The notes under the pieces: model-generated
Told to the model about the DNA's origin: nothing
The model's input: only the letters and a program-made list of their open reading frames with translations
Database searches by the model: none
NCBI RefSeq assembly: GCF_000308475.2
Contig: NZ_BAFT02000062.1
Coordinates: forward strand, 62,001 to 126,000
Source of the DNA: Nocardia brasiliensis NBRC 14402
GTDB taxonomy: Bacteria > Actinomycetota > Actinomycetes > Mycobacteriales > Mycobacteriaceae
Direction: 5' to 3'
DNA: 64,000 nt
Made by a program: the position numbers and the translations under genes
Part shown: piece by piece, positions 33,625-42,737 of the stretch
How positions within the stretch are numbered: the stretch's first letter is position 1
Layout: the number at the start of each line of letters is the position of its first letter

Positions 33625-35150
33625 CGGGCAGTCCCTTCGGTGAGCGTGAGCGCGTCGGCGGCAGTGATATTCACGGCGTCGCCCAGTGGGTCGCCCCCGG
33701 TGAACGCCGCGACAGTATCGGCGGCGGAGGTCCGGACCAGTATGCGGGCACCGGCCGGGTTCAAGGCGCTGACCACGACGGCCTCGGGTTCGTCGAGATG
33801 GGCTGGTGCGGGCCCTTTGCGGTAGGCCACGGTGTAGGCCTCGACGGTCGCCGGACCGGTATATCCCGGAGCCGCGGCGCGCCGGGCGGCGGGCACCTCG
33901 GCTGCCAGCGAACGGAACAGCCCCGCAGGCGGTTTCGCCGAGTACACGCCGACGCCGTGTTTGGTGATGTACCAGCCGAGCGCGGTCGCCAGCCCGTAAG
34001 CCTGCGGATCCTCGCGCAGCAGCCCGACCATGGTCGCGATCGAATGCGTGCTGTAGTTGTTGCCCGGCCCGCCCGCGAAGGTGAGGCCGCCGGTGACCGA
34101 GAGCGGGCGCGCTGGATCGTCGATCGGCAGGCCGAGCGCCTCGGCCGCGACCTGCACCGCGACCGGGAAGCAGGAGTAGAGATCGATGTGCGCGACGTCA
34201 TCGATACCGATGCCTGCGGCGCCGAGCGCCGCCCGGCCCGCCGCGGCGATCGCGGGCGACACCGACATGTCCGCGCGTTCGGTGACGAACCATTCGTCGG
34301 TGGCGCTCGCCCCGCCGTGGGGGAACACCCAGCGCTCCCGCGGCACCCCGGCCGCGTCGGCGGTGGCCGCGCTGCACACGATCAAGCCCGCGCCGAGATT
34401 TACCGATAGGTTCGCGACCAGCAGCTTCGGATACGGCGTCGAGACCAGCCGGTTGGCCGCACCCGGCGTCACCAACTCGGTCGCGTCGTGCGATTCCGGT
34501 TGCCACGCATAAGGATTGCGCGCCGCGATGGCGGACAGCCGCGACCACAGCCCGCCGATCCGGGCCCGGTGCTCGTCCACGCCGAGCCCGAGCCGATGGC
34601 GCAGCGCGGTCTCCATGAGGGCGTAGAAGTACACCGGTCCCCACATCCCGGCGGCGGTTTCCATCTCGGAATTGGGGGCGCGGTCGGAACCGACGAGGTC
34701 GGTCGGCTGCACGTCGTCCGGCTGCTCCGGCCACTGCAGGGTGGCGCCCGCGCGGGTCGCGCTGTTCCACGCCGCCACCGCCTCGGCGCCGGTGATCAGC
34801 GCGACCTCGGACTGTCCGTCCGCGATGGTCTGGGCGACGGTGTTGAGCAGACGCTGCGGCGCATCGCCGCCGAAGCGCACGGACTGCATCGTCCGCTTCG
34901 GGTCGGCACCGAGTTCGGCGGCGACCAGCGCGCCGAGATCCGGGTACGGCCTGCTGACCGGGGCCGCGGCCGCGATCAGGTCCGCGGCCCGCAGGAGCCG
35001 ATCGCCGGTGCCGCTGTCGGCGCCCGCGCGGCGCAGCGATTCGGCCGCGAGTTCGACCGGGCCCGGCAGGCCGGGTTCGCCGTTCCGGTGTACGACCTGC
35101 CCGGCGCCGACGAGCACCGGCGTTCGGGGATCAATTCCCGCTGGCAGCAT
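33621..35150 (-). CDS. Atypical thiolase-family protein
   Basis: 509 residues, longer than a normal thiolase because of a C-terminal extension (about 120 residues). PVLVGAGQVVHRNG starts the fold; VRFGGDAPQRLLNTVAQ replaces the usual nucleophile-cysteine region, and no CxS/CG nucleophile is visible there. GGPGNNYSTHSIATMV holds the conserved histidine, as in thiolase-related proteins with a modified active site. So acyl binding or a different chemistry is possible. ATG 35150 is chosen. The gene starts the operon with crotonase and TetR. Confidence 0.75.
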   Translation of the reverse strand: MLPAGIDPRTPVLVGAGQVVHRNGEPGLPGPVELAAESLRRAGADSGTGDRLLRAADLIAAAAPVSRPYPDLGALVAAELGADPKRTMQSVRFGGDAPQRLLNTVAQTIADGQSEVALITGAEAVAAWNSATRAGATLQWPEQPDDVQPTDLVGSDRAPNSEMETAAGMWGPVYFYALMETALRHRLGLGVDEHRARIGGLWSRLSAIAARNPYAWQPESHDATELVTPGAANRLVSTPYPKLLVANLSVNLGAGLIVCSAATADAAGVPRERWVFPHGGASATDEWFVTERADMSVSPAIAAAGRAALGAAGIGIDDVAHIDLYSCFPVAVQVAAEALGLPIDDPARPLSVTGGLTFAGGPGNNYSTHSIATMVGLLREDPQAYGLATALGWYITKHGVGVYSAKPPAGLFRSLAAEVPAARRAAAPGYTGPATVEAYTVAYRKGPAPAHLDEPEAVVVSALNPAGARILVRTSAADTVAAFTGGDPLGDAVNITAADALTLTEGTAR

Positions 35151-35207
35151 GGTTCCTCCGCAGATCAGGCGTGCCGTCGCGCGCGCCCAGTGCGGCGGCC
35201 GACGCAA

Positions 35208-35229
35208 TTACCGTCAACATTGACGGTAA
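35208..35229. promoter_or_regulatory. Perfect 22-bp palindrome, likely TetR operator
   Basis: Arms TTACCGTCAA and TTGACGGTAA with a 2-bp centre. It lies between the thiolase operon and the divergent crotonase. Each arm contains TTGACG, a -35-like box, in both directions, so binding could block both promoters. The TetR of the operon is the best candidate to bind. Confidence 0.75.
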
Positions 35230-35310
35230 CCTGGGTTCGATTAGAGCAGAGTCCCCGTGGCCGGGCAATGCCCCACTGGCATCGAACTGACTCACGGGTA
35301 AGATCCGGGC

Positions 35311-36072
35311 ATGGGCACCCACATCGCGCTGCGCTTCGACGGCGATCGCGCCTACGTCTCCCTCGACCGGCCGGACAAGCACAACGGCCTGACCATCGAC
35401 ATGCTGCGCGAGCTGATCGACACCGCGCACACCATCGCGGGCCGCGACGACGTGCGCGCGGTGATCCTGTCCGGCAACGGCCCCAGCTTCAGCAGCGGCC
35501 TGGACATCGCGAAGGCGGCCGGCGATCCGCTGTCCATCGTGCGCGCCTTCGTGCCGCTGCCCTGGCGCGGCACCAACGTCTTCCAGGAAGCCTGCTGGGC
35601 CTGGCGCAGGCTGCCGGTGCCGGTGATCGCGGCCGTACACGGCCGCTGCTACGGCGGCGGACTGCAACTCGCGCTGGCCGCCGACTTCCGTTTCGCCACC
35701 CCGGATTCGGAGTTCTCGGTAATGGAGGGCAAACACGGCCTGGTGCCGGACATGACCGGCGCGGCCACCCTCTCCCGGCTGATCGGTGTCGACAAGGCAC
35801 TGCTGCTGACGATGACCGCGGACACCGTCGACGCCGCCTACGCCGAACGGATCGGCCTGGTCACCGAGGTCACCGCAGACCCGGTCGCCGCCGCGGAGAA
35901 GCTGGCCGACCGGATCGCGACGCGCTCGCCGCACGCCGTCGCCGGGGCCAAGCGGCTCTTCGACAAGGCCTGGCACGCCTCGACCCGCCGCACCTTCGCC
36001 ATCGAGCGGGCGACGCAGCTGCCGCTGGTCATCCGGCTGGCCGTCAACCGGGGGAAATCCGGCACCGACTGA
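35311..36072 (+). CDS. Crotonase-family enoyl-CoA hydratase
   Basis: 253 residues. Motifs FSSGLDIAKA, AVHGRCYGGGLQLALAADFRFATPDSEFSVMEGKHGLVPDMTG. The Glu in MEGKHG sits at the hydratase catalytic position. It starts at ATG 35311 and reads away from the palindrome at 35208, so it is probably co-controlled with the thiolase-crotonase operon. It is a different subfamily from the crotonase at 32860. Precise CoA substrate is unknown. Confidence 0.86.
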   Translation: MGTHIALRFDGDRAYVSLDRPDKHNGLTIDMLRELIDTAHTIAGRDDVRAVILSGNGPSFSSGLDIAKAAGDPLSIVRAFVPLPWRGTNVFQEACWAWRRLPVPVIAAVHGRCYGGGLQLALAADFRFATPDSEFSVMEGKHGLVPDMTGAATLSRLIGVDKALLLTMTADTVDAAYAERIGLVTEVTADPVAAAEKLADRIATRSPHAVAGAKRLFDKAWHASTRRTFAIERATQLPLVIRLAVNRGKSGTD

Positions 36073-36249
36073 ATCCGGCCCGGCAGTTCCGGGACCGAGG
36101 CCGCCCTTTTCGACGAAATCACTGCTAGCATTTTCCGCAGATTTGCCAGCCAGTCGAATTGTGGTGCGCTACACACCGCGAGGGGTCTGTGTATCGCGGA
36201 AGTCTGTGTTTCGCATTGCTTTCGGCGTGATTCCGGAGGGCGCACAGAC

Positions 36250-37356
36250 TTGAACAGAACCGTAGCCATTGTGCTTACCGCGTTGGCGGGTGTTTCAACC
36301 TTACTGACTACAGCGATTACCCCGGCCACCGCCAATCCAAACACCATCAATCCGATTCCGGTACTCAACGGCAGCAACGGACTGCCCAACCTCGTCGGCC
36401 GGTCCCGGGCCGTGTTCCAGATGACCGGCATGGCCAGCCCGAACAACACTCAGGCCTACAACGTGCTCGGCACCGATCTCGGCATCATGTGGGACAACGG
36501 CAAGGGCGAGCTGCTCACCGCGTTCGGTGACACCGCCGGCGTCGGTTTCCCCAACCTGCTGGCCGGCAGCATGTGGTCGTGGCGCTCCAACATCCTGATG
36601 CGCAGCCACACGACCAACCCGGTCAACGGCATATATTTCGACAGCGTCGTGCGCGATGTTTTCGGTCAGGCGCGTGATCTGATACCCAGTCCGAAAATTC
36701 CGTTTCTGGAGATTAGCCGTATCCCTACTGCGGGCATTTCGGTGGGCGATGTCCAATTCATGAGCCTGATGTCGGTCCGTAGTTGGGACGAGGTCGGGCA
36801 GTGGAGCACCAACTTCTCCAGCCTCGCCGCCTCCGGCGACAACGGGGAAACCTGGGGAGAGCTGCCCGCCACCCGGCGGCCCGACGAGGGCGGCAACGGC
36901 AACTTCCAGATGAACGCCTTCCTGAAGGACGGCGGCTTCATCTACGAGTACGGCACGCCGTCCGGCCGCAACCAGGCGGCGTTCGTCGCGCGCGTCCCGG
37001 AAGCCCAGATCACCGATCTCAGTGCGTACGAATACTGGGACGGCCGAGACTGGCGGCGCGACGACGTGAACGCCGCCGCCCCGATCATGTGGGGCGTCGG
37101 CGAGCTGTCGGTGATGTACAACGCGTACCTCGGCCAGTACATCTCGCTCACCACCGACCCGTTCAACTCGGTGGTGCTGCGCCGGGCGGCCGCGCCGACC
37201 GGGCCGTGGAGCGAGCCCGAGGTGCTGATCGACACCAGGGAACTGCCGAGCGCGTACGCGCCGTCGATCTTCCCGTATCAGACCGGCCGCGATCTGTACT
37301 ACCTCACGACCGTGCACAGCCAGTACAACGTGCTGCTCATGCGCACGCAGCTCTAG
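36250..37356 (+). CDS. Secreted DUF4185-domain protein
   Basis: 368 residues. A signal peptide (hydrophobic 5-24, cleavage near ATA-NPN) precedes a beta-propeller-like domain with DLGIMWDNGKGELLTAFGDT, SWRSNILMRS and SLTTDPFNSVVLRRAAAPTGPWS, as in DUF4185 proteins, common exported proteins of Nocardia and mycobacteria; glycan binding or hydrolysis is suspected. TTG 36250 is chosen, with GGAGGG at 36235-36240. Base composition and codon use are like its neighbours. Confidence 0.82.
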   Translation: MNRTVAIVLTALAGVSTLLTTAITPATANPNTINPIPVLNGSNGLPNLVGRSRAVFQMTGMASPNNTQAYNVLGTDLGIMWDNGKGELLTAFGDTAGVGFPNLLAGSMWSWRSNILMRSHTTNPVNGIYFDSVVRDVFGQARDLIPSPKIPFLEISRIPTAGISVGDVQFMSLMSVRSWDEVGQWSTNFSSLAASGDNGETWGELPATRRPDEGGNGNFQMNAFLKDGGFIYEYGTPSGRNQAAFVARVPEAQITDLSAYEYWDGRDWRRDDVNAAAPIMWGVGELSVMYNAYLGQYISLTTDPFNSVVLRRAAAPTGPWSEPEVLIDTRELPSAYAPSIFPYQTGRDLYYLTTVHSQYNVLLMRTQL

Positions 37357-37462
37357 CGGTTCGCGCCACCGGACACCCACGATCCGGCGCGGTCCTTGAC
37401 CTCAACCCGAGTTCACCTATGAGGCTGGACCGCGTCGGATCGTCGTCTGTTCAGGAGGAACC

Positions 37463-38698
37463 ATGGGAACCAGCACACCCGCCGTGCCCGAGTGGCCGAT
37501 CGTGCGGGACTGGCTCGCCGCCCACGCCCGTCCGATCAGCGATACCGCGCCCGGCTACACCGGCCCCGATCTCGCCGCGCTGCTCGACCGACTCGGCGCG
37601 GCCACGGTGGTCGGGCTCGGCGAATCGACCCGCTTCTCCCGGCAGATCTACGGGCTGCAGGAACGGATCTTCCGCGCGCTGGTGCAGCGATATGGGTTCC
37701 GCGCCTTGGCGATTCAGGACAGCGCCCGCTCCGGCGAGCGGTGGGACGCGTACGTGCGGGCGGGCGCGGGCGATCCCGAAACGGTGCTCGCCGGATCGTG
37801 GCGGCCGTGGCGCACCGCGGAAACCGTTGCGGCACTGGCATGGATCCGCGCCTACAACAAGGCGAACCCCGACGATCAGGTGCGGATCTTCGGCATCGAG
37901 CCGCCGCGGGCCGAGCCGGCGGACTACGACGTCGTGCTGGATTACGTGCGCCGCGTGGCCCCTGACCAGGTGGCCGCCATCGACGCACAGCTGGCCCCGA
38001 TCCGCACCGCGCACCAGGTGGACGAGCATGTCCAGCGCCATCTCGGCACCCACCCGGGCCGCCCGTTCGCCGAGCACGCGCGCGCCGCCTTCGAATTGTT
38101 CGAAACCTTGCCCGTCGCAGCGCAATACGTCGAAGCACGGCAGCGCGCCCGGTTGATCGTCGAGTTCCACGAGCAGAGCGTCGCCGGGCAGGGCGGGTTC
38201 GCGCGCGACGAACGCCCCGCGGGTATGCGGGTGATCGAACAGCAGCGCGCCACCGGCGCCAAGATCGTCTACTGGGACGGCATCGCACACACCGCGGCGC
38301 ACCCGCTCGGCCTGGGCAGCGCCGAATTCCGTAGCGTCGGTAGCTATCTGCGCGCGGAGTTCGGCGACGGCTATGCCTCGGTCGCCCTCGGTTTCGGGCA
38401 CGGTGACCTCGGCGCACACCACGCGCCCGAGCCGCTGCCCGATTTGGTCGACGCGGCACTCGGCGCGGTCGAGCTGCCCGGTTACTACCTCGACCTGCGC
38501 GCGGACGCGCCGCGGGCGGTCGACGCGTGGCGCGGGGCGCCGGCGAAGCTGCGTGTGATCAGCGGCGTCTACGACCCGGCCGACGACGACAAGGCGAACA
38601 TCACCGTGCCTTCGCTCGCCGGGGCCTTCGACGTGCTGGCGCACGTGCGCGAGACCACCCCGGTGCACTGGTTGCCCGAGACCGAGATCGCGGGGTAG
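37463..38698 (+). CDS. Erythromycin esterase-like protein lacking a catalytic His
   Basis: 411 residues with the erythromycin esterase (Ere) fold: VVGLGESTRFSRQIY near residues 49-62, RALAIQDSARSGERWDAYVRAG, and IVYWDGIAHTAAHPLG near residue 270. In EreB/EreC the first motif is GExxH with a catalytic histidine; here that position is Arg57 (Glu54 kept). Esterase activity on macrolides is therefore unlikely; another role, as in many family members of unknown function, is more probable. No signal peptide. The start ATG 37463 follows AGGAGGAACC. Confidence 0.82.
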   Translation: MGTSTPAVPEWPIVRDWLAAHARPISDTAPGYTGPDLAALLDRLGAATVVGLGESTRFSRQIYGLQERIFRALVQRYGFRALAIQDSARSGERWDAYVRAGAGDPETVLAGSWRPWRTAETVAALAWIRAYNKANPDDQVRIFGIEPPRAEPADYDVVLDYVRRVAPDQVAAIDAQLAPIRTAHQVDEHVQRHLGTHPGRPFAEHARAAFELFETLPVAAQYVEARQRARLIVEFHEQSVAGQGGFARDERPAGMRVIEQQRATGAKIVYWDGIAHTAAHPLGLGSAEFRSVGSYLRAEFGDGYASVALGFGHGDLGAHHAPEPLPDLVDAALGAVELPGYYLDLRADAPRAVDAWRGAPAKLRVISGVYDPADDDKANITVPSLAGAFDVLAHVRETTPVHWLPETEIAG

Positions 38699-38724
38699 CC
38701 GCGCTCGTCAATAGACTCGCGATC

Positions 38725-39408
38725 ATGGACGCGACCGAGTGGGACGAGCGCTATGCCCAATCCGATTTGGTCTGGGGTGCGCCACCGAACAGCACCGTGG
38801 TGGAGCACGTCTTCGGGCTGGAGCGGCGCACCCCGCTCGCGCCCGACGGCGCCGGCCAGATCCCGGAATTGCCCCGCGCCCTGGACCTGGCCTGCGGGGA
38901 AGGGCGTAATTCGCTCTGGCTCGCCACGCACGGCTGGCAGGTCTACGCCGTAGACTATTCCCAGGTCGGGGTGGACAAGGGCCGCACCATCGCGACCCGG
39001 CTGTCCCGCTCGGTGCGCAGCCGGATCACCTGGGAATGCGCCGACGTGACCGAACTCGAAGTCCCGGGCCCGTTCGAACTCGTCCTGATGGTCTTCCTGC
39101 ACCTGCCCGCCGACCAGCGGCGAATCGTGCTGCGGCACGCGGCCGACCTGCTCGCGCCCGAGGGCACCCTGCTCGTCCTCGGCCACGACACCACCAACCG
39201 CACCGACGGATACGGCGGCCCGAAAGACCCGGACGTCCTGTTCACGCCGGACGATGTGATCGCCGACCTGGCACCCGCCATCGACGACCACCGCATCCGA
39301 ATCCGCTTGGCCGACCGCGTCTTACGCCCGACCGAAGGGCGCGACGCCATCGACGCGCTCGTCATCGCGACCCGGCCTGCCGAGCCCGCACTCGAGCCCA
39401 CCGACTGA
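38725..39408 (+). CDS. Class I SAM-dependent methyltransferase
   Basis: 227 residues. MDATEWDERYAQSDLVWG at the start and RALDLACGEGRNSLWLATHG (SAM-binding loop) identify the small thiopurine/TehB-like methyltransferase group. Other motifs: DVTELEVPGPFELVLMVFLHLP. The target is unknown. The start ATG 38725 lies within 30 bp of the preceding gene's stop, so they may be co-transcribed. Confidence 0.83.
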   Translation: MDATEWDERYAQSDLVWGAPPNSTVVEHVFGLERRTPLAPDGAGQIPELPRALDLACGEGRNSLWLATHGWQVYAVDYSQVGVDKGRTIATRLSRSVRSRITWECADVTELEVPGPFELVLMVFLHLPADQRRIVLRHAADLLAPEGTLLVLGHDTTNRTDGYGGPKDPDVLFTPDDVIADLAPAIDDHRIRIRLADRVLRPTEGRDAIDALVIATRPAEPALEPTD

Positions 39409-39731
39409 GCCGTCACAGCGAGTACAGGCCCCAGTGCCCAGGGAAGGAACACGATCCCGGCGAGCACCAGCGCGAGCCGGACCCGATCGACGCCGGTGCC
39501 GGTTGCCCGCCGGCGCCTACTGGAAGACCGCCGCGCTCTCCGCGGGCGGGGTCACGGTGACGCGCACGCCCCACAGCGCCAGGACCGGCAGCCGCGACCG
39601 CTCCAGCACCGGGACCGGCTCGTATCCGACTGTGCCGTCGACATCGCGGCCACCGGAATCGGGGGCGTGCCACGACGCGGGGGCGCTGGTTAGCGTGGCG
39701 GAGATCCGATCCGTCTCACAGGAGTTGTTCC
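39409..39731. other. 323-bp region without a supported gene
   Basis: The frames here have no start with recognisable coding character. A reverse-strand frame at about 39517-39747 (ending with VTPPAESAAVFQ) is open for 76 codons, with a hydrophobic frame just downstream at 39410-39470 (AGIVFLPWALGPVLAV), so a frameshifted small membrane-protein remnant is possible. I do not call it. Confidence 0.4.
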
Positions 39732-39956
39732 ATGCGCCGTGTCCCACTGAAAATCGTTGCCGCCGTTGCGCTCACACTGGGCGCGGGGGCCGGTGTGGCA
39801 AACGCGGCGCCCGGGCTGCCGCTGGAACCGGCCCAGCACAGCCAGGTGACGCCGGTCGGCAACGAGGAGATCGGGGTCTCGCCCGGTTCGAGCGACGCCG
39901 CGTCGCTGGCCTGCCTGGTGCAGTCACTGTCCTACGGCGCCAAATACTGCCTCTGA
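39732..39956 (+). CDS. Small secreted protein with APGLPLE mature N-terminus
   Basis: 74 residues. Signal peptide (about 1-25, cleavage at ANA-AP), then mature start APGLPLEP, a spacer, and a short helical part GSSDAASLACLVQSLSYG ending with KYCL; two cysteines (about 61 and 73). A related gene is at 44278. No function known. The ATG is preceded by AGGAG (39721-39725). Confidence 0.72.
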   Translation: MRRVPLKIVAAVALTLGAGAGVANAAPGLPLEPAQHSQVTPVGNEEIGVSPGSSDAASLACLVQSLSYGAKYCL

Positions 39957-39974
39957 TCTCGCAGCCGCGCCGAA

Positions 39975-40571
39975 CTACGCGCTCCACCGCCGCAGCCACG
40001 GCGTGACCGTGTCGGCGATGACATCGAACCCGGTGCGGAACGAATGCGGTTGACCCGCGATCACCCGGACCTCCGCGGCATCGGCCGGGTCCGGGATCCC
40101 GAACGGATCGCTGCTCCCGTTGATGACCACCACCTCGACGGGAGCGGCAGCCACCAGCTCCGTGCGCCGGGTCTTCTCCGGCTTGCCCGGCGGATGCAGC
40201 GGAAACGACAGCGCGAGCACACCGCGCGCGCCCACCGCGACCGCCGTCCGGCAGGCCACCCGCGCACCATTGCTGCGCCCGCCCTGGATTAACGGCACCC
40301 CCTTGACCTTGCGGCGCAACGCCGCGACGATCTCGAACCACGCCTCGTCCTGCTTCTCGGCGGACCCCGGGGCCCTTCGCCCCGCGACTCGATAGGGCTG
40401 CACCACCCTGGCGACGGCACCGCCGAGTTCCACCGCGCGGTCCCGCACGGCCAGCAGATCCTTCGCGTCGACGCCGCCGCCGGAACCGTGCGTGAGCAGC
40501 AGCAGGAAGGTCGGTTCGGGTGGCCGGTCGAGCTCGATCTCGGCCGGTCCGGCACTCGTCTCGATGCGCAC
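39975..40571 (-). CDS. Alpha/beta hydrolase of the KANL3/Tex30 type
   Basis: 198 residues. LLLTHGSGGGVDAKDLLAV near residue 23 and GGRSNGARVACRTA near residue 97 (nucleophile in G-x-S-x-G form, GRSNG) identify the small KANL3/TEX30-like hydrolase family. The C-terminus has GSSDPFG and the His in GQPHSFRT. Substrate unknown; cytoplasmic. It converges on the small secreted protein. Confidence 0.82.
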   Translation of the reverse strand: MRIETSAGPAEIELDRPPEPTFLLLLTHGSGGGVDAKDLLAVRDRAVELGGAVARVVQPYRVAGRRAPGSAEKQDEAWFEIVAALRRKVKGVPLIQGGRSNGARVACRTAVAVGARGVLALSFPLHPPGKPEKTRRTELVAAAPVEVVVINGSSDPFGIPDPADAAEVRVIAGQPHSFRTGFDVIADTVTPWLRRWSA

Positions 40572-40664
40572 GTCTCACCGTAACCGGAGCACCGGTCCGA
40601 TCGCCGCCGCCGCGCGCGTCGATGTTTTCCGCGTCACATTGCCCGCTGGAGCCTTTGCCTGCCC

Positions 40665-40680
40665 ATTACCGGTCGGTAAT
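40665..40680. promoter_or_regulatory. Palindromic site upstream of fadE5 (TTAC-N6-GTAA form)
   Basis: ATTACCG-GT-CGGTAAT, perfect 7-bp arms, 154 bp before the fadE5 start. The inner form TTAC-N6-GTAA (40666-40679) is shared with sites between fadA2 and fabG4 and before the TetR gene at 59550. Confidence 0.6.
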
Positions 40681-40834
40681 ATGGTCCGTAAGTTACCCGC
40701 GAGTAGCATGCGGCTGATCATTTCGAGCGACCTGCAAGCAGTCGCTACGGAGTCCGGCCACCGGTAGAGCGACAAACGGGCGGGAACGGCTAACCAACCG
40801 ACCGCACCAACTCAACGGAGAGTGAGTAACCGAC

Positions 40835-42670
40835 ATGGGTCACTACAAGAGCAACGTCCGCGACCTGGAGTTCAACCTCTTCGAGGTCCTCGGTCTCGGC
40901 TCCATCCTCGACGGCGGCGCCTACGGCGATCTGGACGCCGACACGGTGAAGGAGATGCTGAACGAGGTCCGCCGCCTGGCCGAAGGCCCGCTCGCGGACT
41001 CGTTCGCCGACGCCGACCGCAACCCGCCGGTGTTCGATCCGGAAACGCACACCGTCGCGATCCCCGAGTCGTTCAAGAAGTCCTTCCGCGCCCTGCAGGA
41101 AGGCGGCTGGGAGAAGCTCGGCCTGCCGGAGGAACTTGGCGGACTGGGCGTCCCGCGCACCGTGCACTGGGCGATCAGCGAGCTGATCCTCGGCGCGAAC
41201 CCCGCCGTGTACATGTACGCCGCGGGCCCCGGCTTCGCCACCATCTTCCACAACAACGGCACCGACGAGCAGAAGAAGTGGGCCAAGATCGCGATCGATC
41301 GCGACTGGGGCGCCACCATGGTGCTCACCGAGCCCGACGCGGGCTCCGACGTCGGCGCGGGTCGCACCAAGGCGATCAAGCAGGAAGACGGCAGCTGGCA
41401 CATCGAGGGTGTGAAGCGCTTCATCACCTCCGCCGACGCCGACGACATGTTCGAGAACACCATCCACCTGGTGCTGGCCCGTCCCGAAGGCGCGGGCCCG
41501 GGCACCAAGGGACTGTCGCTGTTCTTCGTACCGAAGTTCCACTTCGACCACGAGACCGGTGAACTCGGCGACCGCAACGGCGCCTTCGTCACCGGTGTCG
41601 AGCACAAGATGGGCCTGAAGGTCTCGGCCACCTGTGAGCTGACCTTCGGCGGCCACGGCATTCCGGCCAAGGGCTGGCTCGTCGGCGAGGTGCACAACGG
41701 CATCGCGCAGATGTTCGACGTGATCGAGAACGCGCGCATGATGGTGGGCACCAAGGCCATCGCGACCCTGTCGACCGGCTACCTGAACGCTCGCGACTAC
41801 GCCAAGGAGCGCGTCCAGGGTGCCGATCTCACCCAGATGACCGACAAGGCCGCGCCCCGCGTGACCATCACCCATCACCCCGACGTGCGCCGCTCGCTGG
41901 CCAGCCAGAAGGCCTACGCCGAGGGCCTGCGCGCGATCTACCTCTACACCGCGGCGCACCAGGATGCCGATATCGCCCAGCAGGTTTCGGGTGCGGACGC
42001 CGATGTCGCGTTCCGCGTCAACGATCTGCTGCTGCCGATCGTCAAGGGCGTCGGTTCCGAGCGCGCCTACCAGTACCTGACCGAATCGCTGCAGACCTTC
42101 GGCGGCTCCGGCTTCCTGCAGGACTACCCGATCGAGCAGTACATCCGGGACGCGAAGATCGACTCGCTGTACGAGGGCACCACCGCCATCCAGGCGCAGG
42201 ACTTCTTCTTCCGCAAGATCGCCCGGGACCGCGGCGTCGCGCTGGCGCACGTGGCCGGCCAGGTGCAGAAGTTCATCGACTCGGAGGCGGGCAACGGCCG
42301 GCTCAAGGGCGAGCGCAAGCTGCTCGCCACCGCGCTGGAGGACGTGCAGGCCATGGCCGCCACGCTCACCGGTCACCTGATGGGCGCCCAGGAGAACCCG
42401 TCCGAGCTGTACAAGGTCGGCCTCGGCTCGGTGCGCTTCCTGCTCGCCGTCGGTGACCTGCTGATCGGCTGGCAGCTGCTGCGTCAGGCCGAGATCGCCA
42501 TCAAGGCGCTCGACAACGGCGCCACCGGTGCCGACGAGTCGTTCTACCAGGGCAAGGTGGGCGTCGCGCAGTTCTTCGCCCGCAACATGCTGCCGGAGCT
42601 GACGGCCACCCGCGCCGTGCTGGCCAACCTGGACAACGACATCATGGAGCTGGACGAAGCAGCGTTCTGA
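40835..42670 (+). CDS. fadE5: Acyl-CoA dehydrogenase, FadE5 type
   Basis: 611 residues, the long acyl-CoA dehydrogenase type (usual about 610 in mycobacteria). Seen: LGLPEELGGLGVPRTVHW, MVLTEPDAGSDVGAGRTKA for FAD/substrate binding, and YEGTTAIQAQDFFFRKI, where the glutamate of the YEGTT motif is the expected base. It introduces a double bond into acyl-CoA in beta-oxidation. In M. tuberculosis fadE5 (Rv0244c) lies next to fadA2-fabG4-htdX; here it is separate but shares an operator-like motif. Strong ribosome-binding site GGAG precedes ATG 40835. Confidence 0.9.
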   Translation: MGHYKSNVRDLEFNLFEVLGLGSILDGGAYGDLDADTVKEMLNEVRRLAEGPLADSFADADRNPPVFDPETHTVAIPESFKKSFRALQEGGWEKLGLPEELGGLGVPRTVHWAISELILGANPAVYMYAAGPGFATIFHNNGTDEQKKWAKIAIDRDWGATMVLTEPDAGSDVGAGRTKAIKQEDGSWHIEGVKRFITSADADDMFENTIHLVLARPEGAGPGTKGLSLFFVPKFHFDHETGELGDRNGAFVTGVEHKMGLKVSATCELTFGGHGIPAKGWLVGEVHNGIAQMFDVIENARMMVGTKAIATLSTGYLNARDYAKERVQGADLTQMTDKAAPRVTITHHPDVRRSLASQKAYAEGLRAIYLYTAAHQDADIAQQVSGADADVAFRVNDLLLPIVKGVGSERAYQYLTESLQTFGGSGFLQDYPIEQYIRDAKIDSLYEGTTAIQAQDFFFRKIARDRGVALAHVAGQVQKFIDSEAGNGRLKGERKLLATALEDVQAMAATLTGHLMGAQENPSELYKVGLGSVRFLLAVGDLLIGWQLLRQAEIAIKALDNGATGADESFYQGKVGVAQFFARNMLPELTATRAVLANLDNDIMELDEAAF

Positions 42671-42693
42671 TCCGGCGGATCCACCGAACAACG

Positions 42694-42725
42694 AAAGCGG
42701 CCCGGAGCGATCCGGGCCGCTTTTT
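42694..42725. terminator. Rho-independent terminator between fadE5 and the GGDEF gene
   Basis: AAAGCGGCCCGGA-GCGA-TCCGGGCCGCTTTTT: an 11-13-bp GC-rich stem, a 4-base loop and five T, 24 bp after the fadE5 stop. A-T pairs at the base let it act in both directions for the convergent genes. Confidence 0.85.
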
Positions 42726-42737
42726 CGTCGCCGGGTC

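Noticed and set aside
38955..39467. Reverse frame of 170 codons opposite the methyltransferase 3' end
   Set aside because: Its composition is Ser/Arg/Thr-rich antisense noise; the forward gene has clear SAM motifs.
39517..39747. A 76-codon reverse frame between the methyltransferase and the small secreted protein
   Set aside because: It has no ribosome-binding site or recognised domain and overlaps the start of the secreted-protein gene; at most a remnant.
40790..42691. A 633-codon frame on the reverse strand of fadE5
   Set aside because: High-GC codon bias of fadE5 keeps the opposite frame open. It has no known motif and is Val/Gly/His-rich noise.
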